DNA of 64,000 bases, taken from positions 1,178,001-1,242,000 of the forward strand of contig NZ_JBHTJH010000004.1 of the NCBI RefSeq assembly GCF_042675645.1, written 5' to 3'. A program made the translations under genes and the position numbers. The notes under the pieces were generated by a model. It was not told the origin of the DNA, made no database searches, and saw nothing but the letters and a program-made list of their open reading frames with translations. The DNA is from Sungkyunkwania multivorans (GTDB lineage Bacteria; Bacteroidota; Bacteroidia; Flavobacteriales; Flavobacteriaceae). Each line of letters begins with the position of its first letter. Position 1 is the stretch's first letter. Below, piece after piece: positions 1-6,094 of this stretch.

Positions 1-770
1 ATATGTTCTTCAAGTATGGTGCAAGGGTGAATCCAGAATTGGTGAAGGACCTTTATAATGCTCCAATCGTTTTAGCTGCAGGCGAAGGCAACAATGCACA
101 ATTCAATCCGTTACCGTGGCCATATCATCCGCTCACGGTGGTAAAGAACACGCATCCCATCGTTAACAATACCGGAACGGTGAAGTTCACCTTTGCCAAT
201 ACCATCGACACCGTAATGGCAGCGACCAAAAAGACCATCCTCCTCTCCTCTTCGCCACTATCTAAAACATTGGGGATTCCATCACAGATATCTTTAGAGG
301 AAGCCACCAAATCGTTAGAGCCACAGAGTTTCAATGAACAAAATCTTCCATTGGCAGTACTTTTGGAGGGCACTTTCACTTCAGCATATAAAAACAGGGT
401 GAAACCTTTAAAGATATCGGATGACAAGCAAGAAAGCAGCGATACCAAGATGATCCTTATCGCCGATGGTGATGTGATAAAGAATCAACTCGACCGCAAT
501 GGCAGGCCATTACAATTAGGGTTCGATAAATGGACTGGAAATACCTATGGGAACAAGGAATTCTTGCTGAATTGTGCCAATTATCTGTTGGATGACACCG
601 GACTTATAAACATCAGATCCAAAGAAATTGCCATCGCCTTTCTAGACAAAGAAAAAGTGGCTGATGAGCGTAACTACTGGCAGGCCTTTAATATTGGGCT
701 TCCACTATTCATCTTGGGACTTTTTGGAGTCGTGTTCAACTGGATCAGGAAACGACGATATACGCGTTAA
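1..770 (+). CDS. gldG: Gliding motility ABC transporter component GldG (C-terminal part)
   Basis: This is the C-terminal 255 residues of GldG, the auxiliary subunit that works with GldA and GldF in the gliding-motility-associated ABC transporter of Bacteroidota. The reading frame is open to the window edge, so the true start lies upstream. The protein ends with one membrane segment (about FNIGLPLFILGLFGVVFNW) followed by a basic tail (IRKRRYTR), which fits a C-terminal anchor with the bulk outside the membrane. The blocks LDRNGRPLQLGFDKWTGNTY and NKEFLLNCANYLLDD are characteristic of the family. A gldG-dnaN neighbourhood is usual in Flavobacteriaceae and supports the call. Confidence 0.88.
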   Translation, partial: MFFKYGARVNPELVKDLYNAPIVLAAGEGNNAQFNPLPWPYHPLTVVKNTHPIVNNTGTVKFTFANTIDTVMAATKKTILLSSSPLSKTLGIPSQISLEEATKSLEPQSFNEQNLPLAVLLEGTFTSAYKNRVKPLKISDDKQESSDTKMILIADGDVIKNQLDRNGRPLQLGFDKWTGNTYGNKEFLLNCANYLLDDTGLINIRSKEIAIAFLDKEKVADERNYWQAFNIGLPLFILGLFGVVFNWIRKRRYTR

Positions 771-811
771 TTATGTTGATAAGTTTCTTTCCTTAAACCT
801 TTCAATTGAAA

Positions 812-845
812 TATATTTGTATGGCAAATGGTCCTAAGGCCATTT
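812..845 (+). promoter_or_regulatory. Candidate dnaN promoter -7 element and leader hairpin
   Basis: TATATTTG at 812-819 matches the Bacteroidota -7 consensus TAnnTTTG. No clear TTG lies at the expected -33 distance, so the call is tentative. Just downstream, AAATGG (826-831) can pair with CCATTT (840-845) to form a small hairpin in the dnaN leader or at the end of the gldG transcript. Confidence 0.4.
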
Positions 846-904
846 TGTCCAATTTTTCATAGTAAAAATCCCTGTTTTCAGGAACCAAATAATAAAGTGT
901 TTGT

Positions 905-2023
905 ATGAAGTTCATCGTTTCGAGTTCTTACTTATTAAAACAACTACAAGTTTTGGGTGGCGTTATAAATAACAACAACACCCTTCCTATATTAGATAAT
1001 TTCCTCTTTGAATTGAACGGCAACGCCCTAACGGTTTCGGCTTCAGATCTGGAAACGACCATGTCCTCCAAGATGGAAGTGGAATCTGAGAGTGAAGGAA
1101 ATGTGGCCGTCCCTGCGAGATTGTTGTTAGATACATTAAAAACCTTTCCAGAGCAACCGTTGACCTTCGTCGTAGAAGACAACAACACCATAGAGATCAG
1201 TTCAAACCATGGTAAATACGCCTTGGCATATGCCGATGGGGCAGAGTTTCCAAAAGCAGTAGAATTGGCGGATCCTAGCACAACGACCATACTTGGCGAT
1301 ATTCTTGCCACAGCAATAAGCAAGACTATATTTGCCAGTGGGAATGATGACCTAAGACCTGTGATGAGCGGTGTCTTCTTTCAATTTTCTCCAGAGAATT
1401 TGACCTTCGTGGCCACCGATGCTCACAAATTGGTGAAATATCAACGTAGTGACGTGCAGGCGGCACAGACAGCAGAATTTATTATGCCCAAGAAGCCTTT
1501 GACGCTTTTGAAGGGTATTTTGGCTGGAAGTGAGAGCGAGGTCACCGTAGAATATAATGAGAGCAATGCCAAGTTCAGTTTTGACAATACCGAATTGGTA
1601 TGTCGCTTGATCGATGGTAAATATCCCAATTATGAAGCGGTCATTCCTAAGGAGAATCCGAATAAGTTAAGTATCGACAGAATGCAATTTTTGAATTCTG
1701 TTCGCCGTGTGAGTATCTTCAGTAATAAGACCACCCATCAGATCCGTCTGAAAATGGCAGGTTCAGAATTAAATATCTCAGCGGAAGATATCGACTATAG
1801 TAACAAGGCAGAGGAACGTTTGACCTGCGATTATCAGGGAGATGATATGCAGATAGGTTTCAATTCCCGTTTCTTAACTGAAATGCTTAACAATCTGGAC
1901 GCCGGTGAAGTTTCACTGGAAATGAGTTTGCCTAACAGAGCGGGCATCTTAACGCCAATCGATGGATTGGACGAAGGAGAGCAGATCACTATGTTAGTGA
2001 TGCCAGTGATGCTCAATAACTAA
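905..2023 (+). CDS. dnaN: DNA polymerase III beta subunit (sliding clamp)
   Basis: The protein is the ring-shaped processivity clamp that tethers the replicative polymerase to DNA. At 372 aa it is full length for the family. The N-terminus MKFIVSSSYLLKQLQVLGGV and the blocks LPILDNFLF, NPNKLSIDRMQFL and the C-terminal MLVMPVMLNN are typical of the three-fold clamp repeat, and the C-terminal residues belong to the protein-binding pocket region. The gene sits 134 bp after gldG and is followed by a strong terminator, so it is probably transcribed alone. Nothing in it looks broken. Confidence 0.97.
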   Translation: MKFIVSSSYLLKQLQVLGGVINNNNTLPILDNFLFELNGNALTVSASDLETTMSSKMEVESESEGNVAVPARLLLDTLKTFPEQPLTFVVEDNNTIEISSNHGKYALAYADGAEFPKAVELADPSTTTILGDILATAISKTIFASGNDDLRPVMSGVFFQFSPENLTFVATDAHKLVKYQRSDVQAAQTAEFIMPKKPLTLLKGILAGSESEVTVEYNESNAKFSFDNTELVCRLIDGKYPNYEAVIPKENPNKLSIDRMQFLNSVRRVSIFSNKTTHQIRLKMAGSELNISAEDIDYSNKAEERLTCDYQGDDMQIGFNSRFLTEMLNNLDAGEVSLEMSLPNRAGILTPIDGLDEGEQITMLVMPVMLNN

Positions 2024-2070
2024 GAAATTATTTTTTAAGTGTGAGGTGCCCAATGGGCATTGTATATATG

Positions 2071-2095
2071 AAATCCCGCTATATCAGCGGGATTT
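2071..2095. terminator. Bidirectional terminator between dnaN and the DUF4870 gene
   Basis: AAATCCCGCT pairs perfectly with AGCGGGATTT around a 5-nt loop, followed by TTATTTT on the plus side. It lies between convergent genes and can serve both. Confidence 0.85.
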
Positions 2096-2106
2096 TATTT
2101 TGAATG

Positions 2107-2445
2107 CTATAAAATCGGTATGCTCAACGGATAGTAAGGATCTCGCCCATTGTTGGCCCTGATCGCATTTACGATCGGTAAAACAAATGAGGCTATCCCG
2201 AGCAAAACAAGTCCGACGATACCTAGACCTAGTACTAGGATCAGCGGTATGCATACGATCGTGTAAATGAAAAGACTGATCTGAAAATTGAGGATAGCGC
2301 GTCCATGCTCGTCCATCTTATAGATCTCGTTTCGCTTTACGACCCAAAGGATCAAGGGTACAACAAAACCTCCGATAACTGTGACAAACTCCAATAGCTG
2401 ACTTAAATGTGTAAACATTAACAATGTTCGATCTTCTGATTGCAT
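2107..2445 (-). CDS. DUF4870 domain membrane protein
   Basis: This 112-aa membrane protein has the DUF4870 (Tic20-like) pattern: an N-terminal segment with LEFVTVIGGFVVPLILWVVK, the signature MDEHGRAILNFQISLFIY, and a long hydrophobic hairpin (IVCIPLILVLGLGIVGLVLL). Three to four membrane segments are likely. Family members are small and of unknown function. The gene converges on dnaN and shares its terminator. The start at 2445 gives the length usual for the family. Confidence 0.8.
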   Translation of the reverse strand: MQSEDRTLLMFTHLSQLLEFVTVIGGFVVPLILWVVKRNEIYKMDEHGRAILNFQISLFIYTIVCIPLILVLGLGIVGLVLLGIASFVLPIVNAIRANNGRDPYYPLSIPIL

Positions 2446-2549
2446 GATTGATGAATTTTAGTTGGTGATACTTATACGTTGTATTATCATTGATTTTGTT
2501 ACAAGTCATCGTCAGAGGTTTATTATTTTTGCAGTTGTGTAGGAAGACG

Positions 2550-2614
2550 CCTGCCTGCCGCAGGAAGGGGTGACGGGTGACGGGTGACGGAAGACCGATG
2601 ACGGAAGTCGGAAG
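2550..2614. repeat. Palindromic and tandem repeat patch upstream of mnmE
   Basis: A short palindrome (CCTGC at 2550-2554 facing GCAGG at 2560-2564) is followed by a period-7 tandem of TGACGGG (2571-2590) and then GACCGATGACGG and AAGTCGGAAG-like sequence to 2614. Patches of this type occur between genes in flavobacteria. The open frame of mnmE runs back through it, but the patch does not look coding, which is one reason the mnmE start is placed downstream. Confidence 0.6.
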
Positions 2615-2666
2615 ATTAAACAAATTTTATTTTGAAGTATCAACTAATAACGAACTGATCACGGAT

Positions 2667-4148
2667 ATGCTAACACAAGATACCATAGTTGCATTGGCCA
2701 CGCCTTCGGGTGCAGGAGCTATTGCCGTGATCAGAGTATCAGGCAAGGATGCGATCGGCATTGCCTCTTCCGTATTCCGGTCCGTACATGAGAAAGAACT
2801 CAGTGAACAAAAGACGCACACCATTCATTTGGGTCATATTGTCGACGAAACAAAGACCTACGACCAAGTATTGGTATCCATCTTTAAGAATCCCCATTCG
2901 TATACTGGCGAGGACGTCGTTGAAATTTCCTGTCATGGATCACCCTACATTCAACAGCAGATCATTCAGCTTTTTCTTCGGAAAGGATGTCGTATGGCAA
3001 ATGCGGGGGAGTTTACGCTACGAGCATTCCTGAACGGGAAGCTGGATCTGAGTCAGGCTGAAGCCGTTGCCGACCTGATAGCCAGTGACAATGAGGCGAG
3101 TCATCAGATCGCCATGCAGCAGATGCGAGGCGGTTTTTCTAATGAGATACAAAAACTTCGCGAAGAGCTGATGAATTTTGCGTCACTCATAGAATTGGAA
3201 TTGGATTTCTCAGAGGAAGATGTGGAATTTGCAGATCGAACCCAATTCAAGGAGCTTTTAGACCGGATTGAGAATGTATTGAAGCGACTTATCGACTCCT
3301 TTGCTGTTGGAAATGTCATAAAAAATGGTATCCCAGTAGCGATCGTTGGGGAACCCAATGTAGGGAAATCTACCTTGTTGAATGCGTTACTCAATGAAGA
3401 ACGTGCCATTGTAAGCGATATCGCAGGAACGACCCGGGATACCATCGAGGATGAGATCGCTATCGGTGGTATTGGTTTCCGGTTTATCGATACTGCGGGA
3501 ATACGTGATACCAAAGATGTGGTGGAAAGTATTGGCATTCAAAAGACCTTTGAGAAGATCGAGCAGGCGCAGGTAGTTGTTTATCTAGTTGACAGTTCGG
3601 AGTTAAAAATGGAATCCCCCTCTGTCCCGACTCGGGACATCCCTGCCTTGCCGGCAGGCAGGTCCCCCGAAAGGGGAGAATTATCTCTGATTCTTATGGA
3701 AATTCAGAAAATAAAAAATAAATATCCGCAGAAACCCTTGATCGTAGTTGCCAATAAGGTCGATCAACTGTCAAAAGAGAAGCTACAAAAGCTCGAAAAG
3801 AACCTTTTAGTCATTTTGAACGCTAGTGAGAAATCTGACCATCTTTTACTCTCTGCCAAAACCGGCCAGGGCGTGGACAAACTGCAAGAACACTTATTAA
3901 GTTTGGTCAACACTGGCGCCCTTCGGAACAATGAGACCATCGTGACCAATACCCGACACTATGATGCTTTGCTCAAGGCATTGGAAGAGGTCCGAAAAGT
4001 ACAGGAAGGTTTGGCCATGGGCATTTCGGGCGATCTGTTGGCCATTGATATCCGACAAGCATTATACCATTTTGGGGAGATCACTGGGGAGATCACCAGC
4101 GATGACCTGTTAGGGAATATCTTTGCGAATTTCTGTATTGGCAAGTAA
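2667..4148 (+). CDS. mnmE: tRNA uridine-5-carboxymethylaminomethyl modification GTPase MnmE
   Basis: MnmE (TrmE) works with MnmG to modify the wobble uridine of certain tRNAs, using GTP and a folate cofactor. The start at 2667 gives the canonical N-terminus MLTQDTIVALATPSGAGAIA; the frame is open back to 2577 but that part covers repeats. The protein then has 493 aa. Visible are the folate-binding N-terminal domain, the helical domain, the G domain with GEPNVGKST (Walker A), DTAGIRDT (G3) and NKVD (G4), and the invariant C-terminal CIGK. Between G3 and G4, about residues 315-338 are encoded by a hairpin-rich repeat inserted in frame, making the protein longer than usual. The last 18 bp recur at 26140-26157. 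Confidence 0.96.
   Translation: MLTQDTIVALATPSGAGAIAVIRVSGKDAIGIASSVFRSVHEKELSEQKTHTIHLGHIVDETKTYDQVLVSIFKNPHSYTGEDVVEISCHGSPYIQQQIIQLFLRKGCRMANAGEFTLRAFLNGKLDLSQAEAVADLIASDNEASHQIAMQQMRGGFSNEIQKLREELMNFASLIELELDFSEEDVEFADRTQFKELLDRIENVLKRLIDSFAVGNVIKNGIPVAIVGEPNVGKSTLLNALLNEERAIVSDIAGTTRDTIEDEIAIGGIGFRFIDTAGIRDTKDVVESIGIQKTFEKIEQAQVVVYLVDSSELKMESPSVPTRDIPALPAGRSPERGELSLILMEIQKIKNKYPQKPLIVVANKVDQLSKEKLQKLEKNLLVILNASEKSDHLLLSAKTGQGVDKLQEHLLSLVNTGALRNNETIVTNTRHYDALLKALEEVRKVQEGLAMGISGDLLAIDIRQALYHFGEITGEITSDDLLGNIFANFCIGK
3614..3678. repeat. Hairpin-rich repeat inserted in frame within mnmE
   Basis: Three back-to-back hairpins are visible: GTCCCGA/TCGGGAC (3624-3638), CCTGCC/GGCAGG (3642-3662) and CCCC-GAAA-GGGG (3665-3676). 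The block is C- and G-rich against its surroundings and encodes low-complexity sequence (SVPTRDIPALPAGRSPERGE) that has no counterpart in ordinary MnmE. The frame stays open on both sides, so the gene is probably still functional. The stem CCCGA/TCGGG also appears at 21166-21183. Confidence 0.75.
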
Positions 4149-4231
4149 GTGAAGCAGTAAATCTATGATTTACATTGCTGAACTTACCCCAAATTCATTT
4201 TGGGGTCTTCTGGTCGTGAATTGCGACCTCT

Positions 4232-4258
4232 GCTCTGCGAAGTTTGCAACTTCGAAGC
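4232..4258. repeat. REP-like palindrome, copy 1
   Basis: GCTCTGCGAAGTTTGCAACTTCG followed by AAGC forms a stem (GAAGTT/AACTTC) with a short loop. It lies downstream of the REP-associated transposase gene and inside the left direct repeat; an identical copy is at 26241-26267. Confidence 0.75.
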
Positions 4259-4294
4259 TTCAACTGCCCTACGATATTTTTTTGAATTGCCTTA

Positions 4295-4350
4295 CTAAAT
4301 AGGGTCTTCGTTTCTCGTGATATGGAAAATTGCATCGCCTTGGTTGACTA
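4295..4350 (-). pseudogene. 3'-end fragment of the astE-like gene
   Basis: Read on the minus strand, this encodes VNQGDAIFHITRNEDPI and a stop, matching the end of the intact gene at 26304-27278. Upstream of the fragment (4351 onward) the frame runs into a REP palindrome, so only the tail remains. The fragment shows that mnmE and the astE-like gene were once convergent neighbours here. Confidence 0.85.
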
Positions 4351-4353
4351 CCA

Positions 4354-4380
4354 GCTCTGCGAAGTTTGCAACTTCACAGC
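4354..4380. repeat. REP-like palindrome, copy 2
   Basis: GCTCTGCGAAGTTTGCAACTTC followed by ACAGC is the same element as copy 1, in the same orientation. It ends 6 bp before the stop of the transposase gene. Confidence 0.75.
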
Positions 4381-4385
4381 CTTTC

Positions 4386-4988
4386 TTACCAAATGATGCT
4401 TTTCCAAAACTTATCATTGCCATGTACATCGATAACAGGATTGTCTGCCTTGGTAATATCAACCAGACCTTCATCATTCACATAATTGGAGGCACTTGAG
4501 TACAAATAGTGTGACGCCTTGCTAACGATACCAGTTCTAACTGGATTCAAATGAATGTAATCCAATTTGGACCAAAGGAACTTTTCTGTGACGATTTCCT
4601 CGGGATGATTGCCATATCTCCAAAGCTGAAACTCCTTATTGCGTTGGTGGGTCTTAGTGGCCTGTCTGAAAAGCTTTAACATCCACTCCCGCCTACTTTC
4701 GGGACCTTCCTTTATTTGAGATAGTATCCTTTTCGTAGTATGCTTTTTAAGATCTCTTATCAAGCCCGAAAGGTCACCATCCTCACTTTGCATGATCAGA
4801 TGAATGTGGTTGCTCATGATCACATAGCCAAACAAGACCATTCCCTTATGGTCGATACAATAGTTGAGACTATCTAGGACAATGTCTTTGTAAACCTTTC
4901 TAGAAAAAACATCGATCCAGCCCACTACAGTAAACGTTACGAAGTGTGGTCTCGATTGATCTCTGATCTTGTAGCCATCGGTTTGCAT
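4386..4988 (-). CDS. REP-associated tyrosine transposase (RAYT, Y1/IS200-like)
   Basis: The 200-aa protein is a single-domain Y1 transposase of the HUH endonuclease superfamily. The metal-binding HIH pair is at residues 61-63 (SNHIHLI) and the likely nucleophile is Tyr144 in KLDYIHLNPVRTGI; the N-terminal RPHFVTFTVVGWIDVF strand is typical of the RAYT branch. REP-like palindromes flank the gene: two on the 3' side reading GCTCTGCGAAG on the plus strand and two inverted ones on the 5' side. RAYTs are usually single-copy and are thought to spread such palindromes. The gene looks intact. It probably entered with, or helped shape, the left boundary of the 22-kb segment. Confidence 0.88.
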   Translation of the reverse strand: MQTDGYKIRDQSRPHFVTFTVVGWIDVFSRKVYKDIVLDSLNYCIDHKGMVLFGYVIMSNHIHLIMQSEDGDLSGLIRDLKKHTTKRILSQIKEGPESRREWMLKLFRQATKTHQRNKEFQLWRYGNHPEEIVTEKFLWSKLDYIHLNPVRTGIVSKASHYLYSSASNYVNDEGLVDITKADNPVIDVHGNDKFWKSIIW

Positions 4989-5030
4989 AGCTACAAGATA
5001 GGAAAATTGTAATCTTATTTATGTAGCGCT

Positions 5031-5053
5031 GAGCGAAGTTTAAAACTTCGCTC
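5031..5053. repeat. REP-like palindrome, copy 3
   Basis: GAGCGAAGTTTAAAACTTCGCTC is a near-perfect palindrome with 9-bp arms (GAGCGAAGT/ACTTCGCTC is the closest pairing). It lies 42 bp upstream of the transposase start. Confidence 0.7.
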
Positions 5054-5076
5054 TCTTACGCTAACTTTATCGTACT

Positions 5077-5100
5077 ACGAAGTCACAGACTTCGCAGAGC
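5077..5100. repeat. REP-like palindrome, copy 4 (inverted)
   Basis: ACGAAGTCACAGACTTCGCA followed by GAGC is, on the minus strand, GCTCTGCGAAG with a short loop and ACTTCG. It is therefore inverted relative to copies 1 and 2, giving the paired arrangement often seen around RAYT genes. It sits at the break point of the truncated xre-type gene. Confidence 0.7.
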
Positions 5101-5295
5101 GGGTTAGCAGAACTTTTAGATACTACTGTGGCTTATTTGGTTGGAGAAGCTGATACCAACGAGCTTTTTAAAAATGCAGATATGTTGCGTAGATTAAAAG
5201 ATATTAGCGAACTGCCCGAACAGGATAGGGAAGCGATTCTTTATAATATTGATGCCTTACTTCGTGATGCCAAAACTCGTTTGGCTTATAAATAA
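5101..5295 (+). pseudogene. Beheaded HTH (XRE-family) regulator remnant
   Basis: The plus-strand frame from 5101 encodes GLAELLDTTVAYLVGE, the end of an XRE-type helix-turn-helix domain, followed by a helical tail (ELFKNADMLRRLKDISELP) ending AKTRLAYK and a stop at 5293-5295. No start codon or N-terminal HTH helices are present. The frame meets a stop at 5062-5064 and the homology starts exactly at the end of a REP palindrome. The 5' half was probably lost when the REP/RAYT cassette inserted or recombined. An XRE regulator fits a former mobile or toxin-antitoxin context. Confidence 0.75.
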
Positions 5296-5300
5296 CAAAA

Positions 5301-5318
5301 CCACCTCGTTAAAGGTGG
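5301..5318 (+). terminator. Weak terminator after the XRE remnant
   Basis: CCACC and GGTGG form a 5-bp stem around an 8-nt loop, followed by CTCTATTACTT. It lies 6 bp after the stop of the truncated regulator. Confidence 0.5.
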
Positions 5319-5344
5319 CTCTATTACTTAATACAATATTATCT

Positions 5345-6094
5345 CTATCTTAAAAATTCAACATTATTCCATACTAACTTTTGCTTATTTACAATCTTAA
5401 CATAATCATTTTCAAGCCTTTTATAGCTTAAATAACCATAATTCAGTTTAGGAATATTAATATTAAAAGAATTTGTGTTGGCATTATTAACTTTATATGG
5501 CATTGTATACACTTCTCTTAATTCAAGATTACTTAAAGATATATCTGATTGAACATAAACAATAACCTCAATCGAATTAATTTTCAAATCATTGTCTTTT
5601 TTAGCGATTGCTATCTTATTTTTATCAAACTTTCTCAAAGCAATTGCATTATCAAAATTGTTGTTATTTGAAGATATCGCTAATTGATATAATAACTTAC
5701 TGGTTTTTCTATTATCATTTTTACTAAATTTCTCAATTGGATTATCTATAAAAACATACAATGAATCTTTAGATTTTTTAACTTCTTTTTCGATTACGTC
5801 GACATTTAAATAAGATGTACTAATCTCTTCTGGTGTAGTTAATTCTATATATCCTTCTTTATTTATTTTCCAATTTCCATAAGCAATAGTATCACAACAA
5901 TCATAGCTTGGTAAGTGTTCTTGCTTATACTCATTTATATATAAAAATGATTTCTGATTTAATATGAGTTTTATATCATTATCGTCTGTCTTGCTGTAAG
6001 TGCCTTCCAAATCTCCTGACAAATACTTGTAAGAACTACAAGATATTATCAAAAAACTTAAAACTAACAGAATATATCTTTTTTTAATTTCCAT
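5345..6094 (-). CDS. AT-rich lipoprotein gene overlapping the Rhs gene (immunity candidate)
   Basis: I do not recognise a family. The start at 6094 gives a lipoprotein signal MEIKKRYILLVLSFLIISCSS with a lipobox cysteine at residue 19; the frame is open farther upstream but that part overlaps the Rhs gene. The mature part (about 230 aa) begins with a GTYSKTDDNDIKLIL block that resembles small beta-sheet lipoproteins. Its start overlaps the end of the Rhs gene by 11 bp, so the two are translationally coupled. Position, size and the same AT-rich composition as the Rhs tip suggest an immunity protein acting at the membrane or in the periplasm. That role is inference. Confidence 0.6.
   Translation of the reverse strand: MEIKKRYILLVLSFLIISCSSYKYLSGDLEGTYSKTDDNDIKLILNQKSFLYINEYKQEHLPSYDCCDTIAYGNWKINKEGYIELTTPEEISTSYLNVDVIEKEVKKSKDSLYVFIDNPIEKFSKNDNRKTSKLLYQLAISSNNNNFDNAIALRKFDKNKIAIAKKDNDLKINSIEVIVYVQSDISLSNLELREVYTMPYKVNNANTNSFNINIPKLNYGYLSYKRLENDYVKIVNKQKLVWNNVEFLR

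Larger units (their letters stand above)
4131..4350. repeat. Left copy of the 220-bp direct repeat bracketing a 22-kb segment
   Basis: The repeat starts with the final 18 bp of mnmE (TTCTGTATTGGCAAGTAA) and continues through the intergenic region into a 56-bp fragment of the 3' end of the astE-like gene (minus strand, encoding VNQGDAIFHITRNEDPI and stop, 4295-4350). The same sequence stands at 26140-26359. By eye there are three mismatches: two synonymous changes in the mnmE codons and one at 4319. The period is 22,009 bp. The left copy stops where a REP-like palindrome begins. Confidence 0.92.

Noticed and set aside
2577..2666. Upstream 30-codon extension of mnmE
   Set aside because: It covers the tandem repeat patch, and the family N-terminus begins at 2667.
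4317..4499. Open frame across the left repeat and the transposase 3' end
   Set aside because: It is antisense to the astE fragment, a REP palindrome and the transposase gene.
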